From the NCBI RefSeq assembly GCF_030519355.1, contig NZ_JAUMKC010000017.1, positions 1 through 64,000 of the forward strand: a stretch of DNA of 64,000 bases. Direction: 5' to 3'. The notes under the pieces were generated by a model, which ran no database searches, had not been told where the DNA came from, and saw only the letters and a list, made by a program, of their open reading frames with translations. Positions within the stretch are counted from its first letter, which is position 1, and each line of letters begins with the position of its first letter. The position numbers and the translations under genes are program-made. Positions 49,557 to 58,215 of this stretch are shown here, piece by piece. This DNA comes from Mucilaginibacter sp. L3T2-6. Its GTDB lineage: Bacteria > Bacteroidota > Bacteroidia > Sphingobacteriales > Sphingobacteriaceae.

Positions 49557-50894
49557 ATGCAAAGTCAGGATACTATACTTATAATCGACGACGAAAAAAA
49601 GCTGAATGACCTGTTAACGAGAATCATTTCTCTGGAAGGCTTTACCGTATTGCAGGCATTTACCGGGAAGGAAGGCCTGAAACTGCTGCAACAACATGAC
49701 GTTCTGCTGGTGCTGAGTGATGTAAAGCTGCCGGACGTAAATGGCGTAGACCTGGTAAAAACTATCAAAGAGAAAAAACCATATGTTGAGGTTATCAATC
49801 TGACGGCATACGGCACCATTGCCGATGGCGTTAAAGCCATACAAAACGGCGCATTCAACTACATCACCAAGGGCGATGATAATGACAAGATCATCCCATT
49901 GGTTAACCAGGCTATTGAAAAGGGGCGTGCACAATACCGCATTTTTCAGCAGGAGACAAAAGCGGCCTCCAAAATAACGTTTGCGAACATCATCGGTAAT
50001 TCAAAAGCGATACAGGACGCTATCTCGCTGGCGCGCAAAGTTGCAGCAACCGATACTACTGTTTTGTTGCTGGGTGAAACAGGAACAGGAAAAGAAGTAT
50101 TTGCATCGGCCATACATTATGAAAGCCAGCGCAGGCAGATGCCCTTTGTAGCAATAAACTGCAGCAGCTTTTCGGCAGAGCTATTGGAAAGCGAACTATT
50201 TGGATACAAGGCCGGGGCATTTACCGGAGCCGTAAAAGACAAAAAGGGTTTGTTGGAAGAAGCGCAGCACGGAACCGTTTTTTTGGACGAGATTGGGGAG
50301 ATGAGCTTAGAGCTGCAGGCCAAACTGTTACGTGTGCTGGAAAGCAAAACCTTTATAAAAATAGGCGACACGCAAACTACCAGGGTCAGCATCCGCATAA
50401 TAGCGGCAACTAACCGCGACCTGCAAAAGGAAGCCGAGGCGGGCAGATTCAGGCTTGATTTATTTTACAGGCTATCGGTATTTACCATTTCGCTGCCATC
50501 GCTTAACGAGCGCAAGCAGGATATTGTGCCACTGGCTAACTATTACCTGGAGGCATTCGCGGCAAAGTCAGGGAAAAAGCAACCAAAGATGAGCGATGAG
50601 TTTATTGCGCTGTTAAGCCGGCATAACTGGAAAGGAAATATTCGCGAGCTGAAAAATGTAATGGAGCGGGTTGTGATTCTTGCGGACAATAATGTCTTGA
50701 CACCCGACCTGCTGCCGCCCGATTTTAAATACGATACCACCAACCCTAATGCAATTGACCTGGCCAGCATAGAACGGCAGCATATTCAGAAAATACTGGC
50801 CCGCACTAACGGCAACAAAACGGAAACTGCAAGGTTATTGGGGATAGGACTCACAACGCTTTACAGGAAGCTGGAGGAGTACAGGATAAGTTAA
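49557..50894 (+). CDS. Sigma-54-dependent response regulator (NtrC type)
   Basis: The protein is 445 residues from ATG 49557; the frame is open from TTG 49536. The receiver domain has phospho-acceptor Asp in LVLSDVKLPDVNG (residue ~55). The AAA+ domain has GETGTGKE (Walker A), the GAFTGA loop that contacts sigma-54 in YKAGAFTGAVKDKKG, and GTVFLDEIGEM (Walker B). A Fis-type HTH ends it (NKTETARLLGIGLTTLYRKL). It lies 138 bases after mlaD. No histidine kinase is adjacent; the orphan kinase of the kdp cluster is 2.9 kb upstream. Confidence 0.93.
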   Translation: MQSQDTILIIDDEKKLNDLLTRIISLEGFTVLQAFTGKEGLKLLQQHDVLLVLSDVKLPDVNGVDLVKTIKEKKPYVEVINLTAYGTIADGVKAIQNGAFNYITKGDDNDKIIPLVNQAIEKGRAQYRIFQQETKAASKITFANIIGNSKAIQDAISLARKVAATDTTVLLLGETGTGKEVFASAIHYESQRRQMPFVAINCSSFSAELLESELFGYKAGAFTGAVKDKKGLLEEAQHGTVFLDEIGEMSLELQAKLLRVLESKTFIKIGDTQTTRVSIRIIAATNRDLQKEAEAGRFRLDLFYRLSVFTISLPSLNERKQDIVPLANYYLEAFAAKSGKKQPKMSDEFIALLSRHNWKGNIRELKNVMERVVILADNNVLTPDLLPPDFKYDTTNPNAIDLASIERQHIQKILARTNGNKTETARLLGIGLTTLYRKLEEYRIS

Positions 50895-51007
50895 CCGGCC
50901 CGGTCGATATGAGCAGATTGTAAAATAGAAAATTCATGTGCGATAGGCATGGCGCTTGTTTTCAAAAATGGCCTTTAATCCGCTCAAAACCTCTTTTAAA
51001 AAAACAC

Positions 51008-51038
51008 TTTTCTATTCTCAATATAATCCTTACATTTG
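51008..51038 (+). promoter_or_regulatory. Promoter of the DUF177-rpmF-plsX-fabH operon
   Basis: TTTT at 51008-51011, a 19-base spacer and TACATTTG at 51031-51038. The -7 box is a full match, and the -33 is partial. It places transcription start just before the TTG start codon at 51057. Confidence 0.55.
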
Positions 51039-51056
51039 CGGGCTAATTGTTGCTCA

Positions 51057-51575
51057 TTGAAATCGCTAAGAAATTATTCGATTCCTTTTACCGGCCTTAA
51101 ACTGGGAAAGCACCAGTTTGAGTATGAGATTGGTGATGCTTTTTTCGACGAGTTTGAATATTCGCTCGTTAAGAAAGCAAACTTAAAGTGCCTGGTGGAG
51201 TTAGAAAAGCAGGAGACTATGCTCATCCTGACTTTCGATATAAAAGGCACGATTGACGCAAACTGCGACCGCTGCCTGGCGCAATATCCGCAACAGGTAG
51301 ATATACACGAGCAGCAGATAGCCAAGTTCAGCGAAGAAGATATGGACGCTGATGAGGAGATCATCATCCTGACAAAAAATGATCATGAGATCAATATTGC
51401 AGGGTTGATATATGAATACATAAACGTTGCTTTGCCGTTTATAACTGTATGCGATGACGAGGGGAATACACCCTACTGTGATAAAGAAATGCTGGAAAGC
51501 CTGAATAAGCTGTCAGCTAATAATAATAACAACGAGGCTGACCCGCGGTGGGACGCGCTCAAAAACATTAAATAA
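51057..51575 (+). CDS. DUF177 (YceD-like) protein
   Basis: The protein is 172 residues starting at TTG 51057 (reading KSLRNYSIPFTGLKLGKHQF). The open frame runs on to 51036, but that codon is inside the promoter's -7 box, which rules it out. TFDIKGTIDANCDRCLAQYP is the DUF177 core with CxxC-type zinc site, and EIIILTKNDHEINIAGLIYE and VALPFITVCDDE follow. YceD-like genes precede rpmF in most bacteria and are linked to 23S rRNA or ribosome assembly; the mechanism is not settled. rpmF is 17 bases downstream. Confidence 0.88.
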   Translation: MKSLRNYSIPFTGLKLGKHQFEYEIGDAFFDEFEYSLVKKANLKCLVELEKQETMLILTFDIKGTIDANCDRCLAQYPQQVDIHEQQIAKFSEEDMDADEEIIILTKNDHEINIAGLIYEYINVALPFITVCDDEGNTPYCDKEMLESLNKLSANNNNNEADPRWDALKNIK

Positions 51576-51592
51576 TATAAATACCAGGTTTT

Positions 51593-51784
51593 ATGCCACA
51601 TCCAAAACGTAAAATATCCAAATCAAGGAGAGATAAACGCAGAACGCATGACAAAGCTGTTGCGCCTACCTTAACTACCTGCAAAACTACAGGTGCAGTA
51701 CACCTGCCTCACAGGGCTTATACTGTTGACGGTAACGTTTACTACAACGGTAAATTACTGATTGAGAAAGCAGCTGTAGCGTAA
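51593..51784 (+). CDS. rpmF: Ribosomal protein L32
   Basis: This is a 63-residue protein starting PHPKRKISKSRRDKRRTHDK, the standard L32 start in Bacteroidota (rich in Lys/Arg, rRNA binding). LTTCKTTGAVHLPHRAYTVD contains one Cys of the usual zinc knuckle; the full four-Cys form is not present. It sits between DUF177 and plsX, the usual order. Confidence 0.97.
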   Translation: MPHPKRKISKSRRDKRRTHDKAVAPTLTTCKTTGAVHLPHRAYTVDGNVYYNGKLLIEKAAVA

Positions 51785-51800
51785 GGTTTAATTTTCCGGT

Positions 51801-52739
51801 ATGAAGATTGGCTTAGACATTATGGGCGGTGATTACGCTCCCAAAGCACCCGTTTTAGGAGCAATTGCAGCGCATAATGCGTTATCGGCTGGTCAGGAAG
51901 TTGTGCTTATTGGCGACAAAGAGCAAACGGTAAGCCTGTTGAAAGAAAACAACTTCGACCCGGAAAAGTTCAGCTACGTACATACCACCGAGGTGATCGG
52001 CATGGGCGAACACCCCACCAAAGCCATTGTTCAAAAGCCTGATTCGAGCATATCGGTTGGGTTTAAAATGCTGAAGGAAGGCTCCATCGATGCTTTCTGC
52101 TCAGCCGGAAACAGCGGTGCAATGCTGGTGGGTGCGATGTTCAGCGTAAAAGCGATCCCCGGCGTGGCGCGCCCAGCAATTACAAGCATTATGCCTAAAC
52201 TTGAAGAAGGTTTGGGCATTTTAGTTGATGTTGGCGCCAATGCCGACTGCAAGCCGGAGTACCTGGTGCAATTTGGCGTGTTCGGCAGTTTGTTTGCACA
52301 GTACGTTTATAATATTCCCAATCCAAGGGTCGCCCTGGTAAACATTGGCGAAGAAGAGGAGAAAGGCAACCTGCTTTGCCAGGCAGCTTATCCGCTGATG
52401 AAGGAGTCGGGCCAGTTTAACTTTGTGGGCAATGCCGAAGGACGCGATATGTTTAGCGGCATGGCCGATGTATTTGTTACGGATGGCTTTACCGGCAATG
52501 TGATGCTGAAATTTGCCGAATCGTTTTACACGATATCGCGCAAGAAAAAAATTAAGGACGACTTCTTCGATAAATTTAACTATGAGCAATACGGCGGCAG
52601 CCCTATCCTGGGTGTAAATGCGCCGGTTGTAGTTGGCCACGGCATATCAAACGCCGAAGCCATAAAAAACATGGTGCTGCTTTGCCGCGATATGGTGCAG
52701 ACAGCGCTGACCGAGAAAATAAAACTGGCTTTCCAGTAA
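51801..52739 (+). CDS. plsX: Phosphate acyltransferase PlsX
   Basis: This is a 312-residue protein that makes acyl-phosphate from acyl-ACP for phospholipid synthesis. IGLDIMGGDYAPKAPVLGAI, the loop CSAGNSGAMLVGAMFSVKAI, ILVDVGANADCKPEYLVQFG and VFVTDGFTGNVMLKFAES are conserved. It lies 16 bases after rpmF and 11 bases before the first fabH. Confidence 0.97.
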   Translation: MKIGLDIMGGDYAPKAPVLGAIAAHNALSAGQEVVLIGDKEQTVSLLKENNFDPEKFSYVHTTEVIGMGEHPTKAIVQKPDSSISVGFKMLKEGSIDAFCSAGNSGAMLVGAMFSVKAIPGVARPAITSIMPKLEEGLGILVDVGANADCKPEYLVQFGVFGSLFAQYVYNIPNPRVALVNIGEEEEKGNLLCQAAYPLMKESGQFNFVGNAEGRDMFSGMADVFVTDGFTGNVMLKFAESFYTISRKKKIKDDFFDKFNYEQYGGSPILGVNAPVVVGHGISNAEAIKNMVLLCRDMVQTALTEKIKLAFQ

Positions 52740-52750
52740 ACGATATTTGA

Positions 52751-53740
52751 ATGAATAAAATTCATGCTGCTATTACGGCTGTGAATGGTTATGTCCCCGA
52801 TTATATACTAACCAATCATGAGCTGGAAACGATAGTTGATACCAGCGACGAGTGGATAGTAACCCGTACCGGTATTAAAGAACGCAGGATACTGAAAGGC
52901 GAAGGCCTTGGTACGTCAGACATGGCCGTTCCGGCGGTTAATGGCCTGCTGGAAAAGCGCGGTATTGGCGCTGACGAAATCGACCTGATAATATTCTGTA
53001 CCACAACTCCCGACCGCGTATTCCCCGCTACGGCAAATATACTGGCTGACAAAATTGGCGCTAAAAACGCCTGGGGCTATGACTTGCAAGCCACTTGCTC
53101 CGGCTTTTTGTTTGGCCTGGCTACAGGCTCACAATTTATTGAAAGCGGCAAACATAAAAAGGTCCTGGTAGTGGCCGGTGATAAAATGTCGTCGATGATT
53201 GATTACCAGGACAGGCAGACCTGCATTATTTTTGGCGACGGTTGCGGTGCTGTTTTGCTGGAACCTAACTACGAAGGCAACGGCGTTATCGACTCTGTTT
53301 TAAAAAGCGATGGCTCAGGTGTTCAGTTCCTGCACCAGAAAGCAGGCGGATCAGTAAAACCAACATCGCACGAAACCATTGATGCGCGCGAGCATTATCT
53401 TTACCAGGAAGGCCAGGCTGTGTTTAAATTTGCGGTGACCAACATGGCCGAAGTGTCGGCCGAGGTGATGGAACGCAACAATTTAAAAGCCGATGATATA
53501 GCATGGCTGGTTCCGCACCAGGCAAATAAGCGTATTATTGACGCAACCGTTAGCCGAACAGGCATCGACCCTGAAAAAGCAACTATAAATATTGAGCGAT
53601 ACGGAAATACCACTAATGCAACTTTGCCATTGTGTTTGTGGGAATGGGAAAGTAAATTTAAAAAAGGCGATAACCTGATATTGGCTGCCTTTGGCGGCGG
53701 CTTTACCTGGGGTGCGCTTTACTTAAAATGGGCTTATTGA
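52751..53740 (+). CDS. fabH: 3-oxoacyl-ACP synthase III, copy 1
   Basis: This is a 329-residue enzyme that starts fatty-acid synthesis from acetyl-CoA and malonyl-ACP. The catalytic Cys is in LQATCSGFLFGLATGSQFIE, the His in WLVPHQANKRIIDATV and the Asn in YGNTTNATLPLCLWEWE. It is followed 132 bases later by a second fabH of the same length with very high identity. Both copies keep the catalytic triad. 11 bases after plsX, so part of that operon. Confidence 0.95.
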   Translation: MNKIHAAITAVNGYVPDYILTNHELETIVDTSDEWIVTRTGIKERRILKGEGLGTSDMAVPAVNGLLEKRGIGADEIDLIIFCTTTPDRVFPATANILADKIGAKNAWGYDLQATCSGFLFGLATGSQFIESGKHKKVLVVAGDKMSSMIDYQDRQTCIIFGDGCGAVLLEPNYEGNGVIDSVLKSDGSGVQFLHQKAGGSVKPTSHETIDAREHYLYQEGQAVFKFAVTNMAEVSAEVMERNNLKADDIAWLVPHQANKRIIDATVSRTGIDPEKATINIERYGNTTNATLPLCLWEWESKFKKGDNLILAAFGGGFTWGALYLKWAY

Positions 53741-53743
53741 TAT

Positions 53744-53845
53744 ACGGACGTGCGAATAACAGAAAATTTGCATATTTGAATTGCGACAAATAAATAAGTT
53801 GATTTTTTCATCCGCACATTATTAATCCGCACATTTGCACATTCG
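53744..53845. repeat. Word-repeat region between the two fabH genes
   Basis: The right part is CATCCGCACATTATTAATCC followed by GCACATTTGCACATTCG (53809-53845). The left part (53744-53784) has ACGTGCGAATAAC and TTTGCATATTTG words that pair loosely. Same word family as 54881-55040. Confidence 0.6.
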
Positions 53846-53872
53846 AAAATACTTTACTGTAAGAAAATAGAA

Positions 53873-54862
53873 ATGAGTAAAATTCATGCTGCTATTACAG
53901 CTGTACACGGTTACGTTCCCGACTATGTATTAACTAACCAGGAGCTGGAAACAATGGTAGATACCAACGACGAGTGGATAACCACCCGCACCGGTATTAA
54001 AGAACGAAGAATATTAAAAGGCGAAGGCCTTGGTACGTCAGACCTGGCCGTTCCGGCAGTTAACGCATTGCTGCAAAAACGCGGCATTACCGCCGATGAA
54101 CTCGACCTCATTATTTTTTGCACTACTACGCCCGACCGCGTATTCCCTGCTACGGCAAATATACTGGCCGATAAAATAGGCGCAAAAAATGCCTGGGGCT
54201 GGGACCTGCAGGCGGCCTGTTCAGGTTTTTTGTTTGGCCTGGCCACCGGCTCGCAATTTATCGAGAGTGGCAAGCATAAAAAAGTATTGGTGATAGGCGG
54301 CGATAAGATGTCGTCGATTACTAACTACCAGGACCGCGCTACCTGCATTATCTTTGGCGATGGCTGCGGGGCGGTATTGCTCGAGCCAAACGACGAAGGT
54401 AACGGCATCATTGATTCCATACTGCGCAGCGACGGCGTAGGCGTAAACTACCTGCACCAAAAGGCAGGCGGCTCCGTTCGGCCGGCATCACACGAAACCG
54501 TTGATAACCGCGAGCATTACGCGTACCAGGAAGGCCAGGCGGTATTTAAATTTGCCGTAACCAATATGGCCGATGTTGCCGCCGAGGTAATGGAAAAAAA
54601 CAACCTGAAATCAGAAGATATTGCATGGCTGGTTCCGCACCAGGCCAATAAGCGTATTATAGATGCCACTGCTAACCGCACCGGTTTAACCCCCGATAAA
54701 GTGATTATCAACATTGAAAAATACGGGAATACAACCAATGGCACCATTCCGCTGTGCTTGTGGGAGTGGGAAGACAAATTTAAAAAAGGCGACAACCTGA
54801 TTTTAGCAGCCTTTGGCGGCGGCTTTACCTGGGGCTCGATATATTTAAAATGGGCATATTGA
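53873..54862 (+). CDS. fabH: 3-oxoacyl-ACP synthase III, copy 2 (tandem paralogue)
   Basis: This is a 329-residue protein, collinear with the copy at 52751 with no gap. Cys in LQAACSGFLFGLATGSQFIE, His in WLVPHQANKRIIDATA and Asn in YGNTTNGTIPLCLWEWE are kept. Differences are scattered, for example TSSITNYQDRAT in place of SSMIDYQDRQT. The pair is likely a tandem duplication that both remain active; a change in starter-unit preference (acetyl versus branched acyl-CoA) is possible. It is set apart from copy 1 by a word repeat. Confidence 0.93.
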   Translation: MSKIHAAITAVHGYVPDYVLTNQELETMVDTNDEWITTRTGIKERRILKGEGLGTSDLAVPAVNALLQKRGITADELDLIIFCTTTPDRVFPATANILADKIGAKNAWGWDLQAACSGFLFGLATGSQFIESGKHKKVLVIGGDKMSSITNYQDRATCIIFGDGCGAVLLEPNDEGNGIIDSILRSDGVGVNYLHQKAGGSVRPASHETVDNREHYAYQEGQAVFKFAVTNMADVAAEVMEKNNLKSEDIAWLVPHQANKRIIDATANRTGLTPDKVIINIEKYGNTTNGTIPLCLWEWEDKFKKGDNLILAAFGGGFTWGSIYLKWAY

Positions 54863-54880
54863 TTGAAGTCTGAATTTTTT

Positions 54881-55040
54881 GATGTGCGAATGTGCGGATG
54901 AAAAAAACACATCCAGCCGTTATAAGTTTATATATTTGCGCAGCGAACGGAACATTAACAATAACATATTGTTCATTAAATACATTTTAACACCTAATTG
55001 AGACATCGGCACATTTGCATATCCGCACATTCGCACATCG
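54881..55040. repeat. Word-repeat inverted arms between fabH copy 2 and accB
   Basis: GATGTGCGAATGTGCGGAT at 54881-54899 is exactly complementary to ATCCGCACATTCGCACATC at 55021-55039. The right side repeats the words ATCCGCACATT, CGCACATC and ACATTTGCAT. The two arms flank about 120 bases of AT-rich sequence. Confidence 0.8.
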
Positions 55041-55063
55041 GTGGCGCATTTAGGATTGGCATA

Positions 55064-55093
55064 TTTGCATATTAACGTATAACTTTATCTTTA
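55064..55093 (+). promoter_or_regulatory. Possible promoter of accB
   Basis: TTTG at 55064-55067, an 18-base spacer and TATCTTTA at 55086-55093, 21 bases before ATG 55115. An overlapping TAACTTTA at 55080-55087 is an alternative -7. Confidence 0.4.
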
Positions 55094-55114
55094 TCAAAAC
55101 CAATTAAACCCGGC

Positions 55115-55603
55115 ATGGATATTAAACAAATTCAGGATCTTATACGCTTCGTTTCTAAATCAGGCGTAAACGAAGTTTCGATAGAGCAGGAAAACTTTAA
55201 AATCACCATCAAAACCAACCAGGTTCAAACCGTGGTGAATGCAACTATACCGGACACCGGCTATCTGCCTGCCCCGCAAGCTGCATTGCTTCCTGCTGCC
55301 CCTGCACCGGCGGCCGCACCGGCGCCTGCGCCTGCTGCAGCACCGGCAGCTGAACCATCGAACTATGTTACTGTGAAATCACCTATGATCGGTACATTTT
55401 ACAGGTCGGCAAGTCCTGAAAAGCCATTATTTGTAAACGTTGGCGACGAGATAAAACCAGGCACCGTGCTTTGCATTATCGAAGCAATGAAATTATTCAA
55501 CGAGATCGAGTCGGAAGTTTCAGGCCGTATTGTAAAAGTACTGGTTGACAACGCATCGCCGGTTGAATACGACCAGCCGTTATTTTTGGTTGAACCGATG
55601 TAA
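55115..55603 (+). CDS. accB: Acetyl-CoA carboxylase biotin carboxyl carrier protein
   Basis: This is a 162-residue protein. The N-terminal dimer segment DIKQIQDLIRFVSKSGVNEV is followed by an Ala/Pro-rich flexible linker (residues ~55-82) and a biotinyl domain (MIGTFYRSASPEKPLFVNVG). The biotin lysine is Lys126 in IIEAMKLFNE; the usual AMKM reads AMKL here, as seen in many Bacteroidota. Works with AccC, 90 bases downstream, and AccAD elsewhere. Confidence 0.95.
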   Translation: MDIKQIQDLIRFVSKSGVNEVSIEQENFKITIKTNQVQTVVNATIPDTGYLPAPQAALLPAAPAPAAAPAPAPAAAPAAEPSNYVTVKSPMIGTFYRSASPEKPLFVNVGDEIKPGTVLCIIEAMKLFNEIESEVSGRIVKVLVDNASPVEYDQPLFLVEPM

Positions 55604-55623
55604 ATTTTATTGGAAGATGGGTT

Positions 55624-55686
55624 AATTTGAAGATTTGAAAATGACTTTTTCATCTTCAAATTTTCAAATCGCCAAATTTTCAAATC
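55624..55686. repeat. Word-repeat hairpin between accB and accC
   Basis: AATTTGAAGATTTGAAAATG (55624-55643) faces CATCTTCAAATTTTCAAATC and then GCCAAATTTTCAAATCG (55651-55686). The arms are made from the words ATTTGAA and TTCAAAT and their variants, in permuted order. Confidence 0.8.
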
Positions 55687-55692
55687 GAAACT

Positions 55693-57033
55693 ATGTTTAA
55701 AAAAATATTAATAGCTAACCGCGGCGAAATTGCCCTGCGAATTATTCGCACCTGTAAAGAGATGGGTATAAAAACCGTAGCTGTATATTCAACTGCCGAC
55801 CGCGACAGCCTTCACGTACGTTTTGCCGATGAAGCCGTTTGTATTGGTCCGCCTGCCAGCCGCGACTCTTATTTAAATATCCCAAATATTATTTCGGCAG
55901 CGGAGCTGACCAACGCCGACGCCATACATCCTGGCTACGGCTTCCTTTCTGAAAATGCTAAGTTTTCAGCCATTTGTGCTGACTACGGTATCAAATTTAT
56001 TGGCGCCACTGCTGCTCAAATTAATGCCATGGGCGATAAGTCATCGGCTAAAGAAACGATGAAAAAAGCCGGTGTGCCATGTATCCCCGGTTCCGAAGGC
56101 TTGTTAAACAGTGTTGCTGAAGGAATCAGTATTGCCAAAAAGATAGGCTATCCTGTTATATTGAAAGCAACTGCCGGTGGCGGTGGCCGCGGCATGCGCA
56201 TTGTCTGGAAAGACGAAGACTTTGAAAATGCCTGGGACAGCGCGCGTGCCGAGTCGGGCGCAGCCTTTGGCAACGACGGCATGTACCTTGAGAAATACGT
56301 GCAAGACCCGCGCCACATAGAAATACAGGTGGTGGGCGATCAGTTTGGCAAGGTTTGCCACCTGAGCGAACGCGACTGCTCTATACAGCGCCGTCACCAG
56401 AAGCTGGTGGAAGAATCGCCCTCGCCGTTTATGACCGAAAAGCTGCGCAAAAAAATGGGCGACGCAGCCATAAAAGGCGCTAAAGCCGTTAAATATGAGG
56501 GTGCCGGCACCATTGAGTTTTTGGTTGATAAAGACCGCAACTTCTACTTTATGGAGATGAATACCCGAATACAAGTAGAGCACCCGGTTACCGAAGAAGT
56601 AATCAACTTCGACTTGATTAAAGAGCAGATAAAGGTTGCCGCAGGTATCCCTATCTCGGGCAAAAACTACGAACCGGTAATGCACGCCGTAGAATGCCGT
56701 ATCAATGCTGAAGATCCATTCAATAACTTCCGTCCGTCGCCAGGCCGGATCACCAACTTTCATTCGCCGGGTGGCCATGGTGTAAGGGTGGATACGCACG
56801 TTTATGCGGGCTACTCCATTCCGCCAAATTACGACTCGATGATCGCTAAGGTGATCACGGTAGCGCAAACCCGCGAGGAGGCGTTAAGCACCATGGAGCG
56901 CGCATTAAGTGAATTTGTTATTGAAGGGATAAAAACCACCATACCTTTCCATCTGAAATTACTGAAAGACCCTAACTTTAGGGCCGGTAATTTTACCACG
57001 AAGTTTATGGAGACCTTTGAATACTCCGAGTAA
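55693..57033 (+). CDS. accC: Acetyl-CoA carboxylase biotin carboxylase subunit
   Basis: This is a 446-residue ATP-grasp enzyme that carboxylates biotin on AccB. FKKILIANRGEIALRIIRTC is the standard start, KATAGGGGRGMR the glycine loop, DCSIQRRHQKLVEESPSP the bicarbonate/biotin region and MEMNTRIQVEHPVTE the metal and catalytic Arg segment. Complete and normal in length. Operon with accB; a terminator follows. Confidence 0.97.
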   Translation: MFKKILIANRGEIALRIIRTCKEMGIKTVAVYSTADRDSLHVRFADEAVCIGPPASRDSYLNIPNIISAAELTNADAIHPGYGFLSENAKFSAICADYGIKFIGATAAQINAMGDKSSAKETMKKAGVPCIPGSEGLLNSVAEGISIAKKIGYPVILKATAGGGGRGMRIVWKDEDFENAWDSARAESGAAFGNDGMYLEKYVQDPRHIEIQVVGDQFGKVCHLSERDCSIQRRHQKLVEESPSPFMTEKLRKKMGDAAIKGAKAVKYEGAGTIEFLVDKDRNFYFMEMNTRIQVEHPVTEEVINFDLIKEQIKVAAGIPISGKNYEPVMHAVECRINAEDPFNNFRPSPGRITNFHSPGGHGVRVDTHVYAGYSIPPNYDSMIAKVITVAQTREEALSTMERALSEFVIEGIKTTIPFHLKLLKDPNFRAGNFTTKFMETFEYSE

Positions 57034-57068
57034 ACAAAACTGCGTTTTTATAAATACGAAATTACCCC

Positions 57069-57091
57069 CCGGGCTTTTAAGCCCGGTTTTT
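57069..57091 (+). terminator. Terminator after accC
   Basis: CCGGGCTT and AAGCCCGG form a perfect 8-bp stem around two T residues, followed by TTTTT. It lies 11 bases before the tatC start codon. Confidence 0.85.
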
Positions 57092-57101
57092 AGTTTAAAC
57101 C

Positions 57102-57989
57102 ATGGGCTTTGGCAAAAAGATAGTACAGGCTATCAAGGATAAAGGAAACAAGCTGGACGGCGAGATGTCGTTCTTTGAGCATTTGGAGGAACTAAGGTGG
57201 CATTTAATACGCGCTGCCCTGGCCATTGTGGTATTTGCTGTTGTTGCATTTGTTTATTACGACGATATATTTACTGGTATTATCATGGCCCCAACTCACA
57301 CATCATTTTGGGCTTACCGGATGATGTGCGGCATGGGCGATTTTTTACAAGGTATATTGCCGTCGCTGTTCAAGGCCAAAGACTTCTGTGTCGACAGTAT
57401 AAATGTAAAACTGATTAACACGGAAATGGCCGGACAGTTTACGCTGCAAATCAACTCATCATTAATGATCGGCTTGATTTTGGGCATACCTTATTTGTTT
57501 TGGGAGCTATGGCGTTTTATTAAGCCCGCGCTGCACGAAAAGGAGCGCAAAGCTGCCAGCGGATTCGTTTTTTATGCTTCCCTGTTATTTTTACTGGGGG
57601 TTATGTTTGGTTATTTCATCATCACCCCGCTATCCATCCGGTTTCTTGCGGGATATAAAGTAAGCGATGCCATCCAAAACCTGTTTAGCATCGATTCCTA
57701 TATTTCATCCGTTGCTACGCTAACCCTTGCTACAGGCGTAGTTTTTCAGCTGCCAATTTTGGTATACATAGTAGCCAGCCTGGGATTTTTGACGCCAAAA
57801 CTTATGCGCAAAAGCCGCAGGTACGCCATTGTTGTTATTCTGATTATTGCCGCCGTAGTTACACCAACCCCCGATGCGCTTACCATGACGGTAGTTGCAA
57901 TACCATTGTTCGTTTTATATGAGCTTAGCATAGTGGTAGCCGGTGTAGTTGAAAAACGCCGCGCTAAGAAAGAACTAATGAACATATAA
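57102..57989 (+). CDS. tatC: Twin-arginine translocase subunit TatC
   Basis: This is a 295-residue six-span membrane protein. MSFFEHLEELRWHLIRAALA is the conserved cytoplasmic start that recognises twin-arginine signals, and LIPYLFWELWRFIKPALHEK-type loop (GIPYLFWELWRFIKPALHEK) with VVTPTPDALTMTVVAIPLFV near the end are typical. Residues between spans 1 and 2 are longer than in E. coli TatC, as usual in Bacteroidota. Serves exported cofactor enzymes such as the MsrP-like protein in this window. TatA is not adjacent. Confidence 0.95.
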   Translation: MGFGKKIVQAIKDKGNKLDGEMSFFEHLEELRWHLIRAALAIVVFAVVAFVYYDDIFTGIIMAPTHTSFWAYRMMCGMGDFLQGILPSLFKAKDFCVDSINVKLINTEMAGQFTLQINSSLMIGLILGIPYLFWELWRFIKPALHEKERKAASGFVFYASLLFLLGVMFGYFIITPLSIRFLAGYKVSDAIQNLFSIDSYISSVATLTLATGVVFQLPILVYIVASLGFLTPKLMRKSRRYAIVVILIIAAVVTPTPDALTMTVVAIPLFVLYELSIVVAGVVEKRRAKKELMNI

Positions 57990-58056
57990 TCGCATATGCT
58001 TGGCGCAGATGACGCGCTGTTAAAAGCGATGCTGACAGATAAAACAAATCAAAGCA

Positions 58057-58089
58057 CCCTGTAATTGAAAAATTACAGGGCCTTTTTTT
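58057..58089 (+). terminator. Terminator after tatC
   Basis: CCCTGTAATT and AATTACAGGG form a perfect 10-bp stem around a 4-base loop, followed by CC and a run of seven T. Confidence 0.85.
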
Positions 58090-58202
58090 AATGGCTCATC
58101 ATTGTTCACCCGCACTAAGGGTTCTTTCATTCAACATCTGGCCTTTAAATCTGCGCTGTGCTTTCCCACAAAAATTTTACCTTCGCCGCTTACAATAATC
58201 AT

Positions 58203-58210
58203 TAGATTTG
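58203..58210 (+). promoter_or_regulatory. -7 box immediately before rpiB
   Basis: TAGATTTG fits TAnnTTTG and ends 5 bases before ATG 58216, implying a leaderless or nearly leaderless transcript. The -33 region has TTC at 58182 in place of TTG. Confidence 0.4.
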
Positions 58211-58215
58211 AACAT

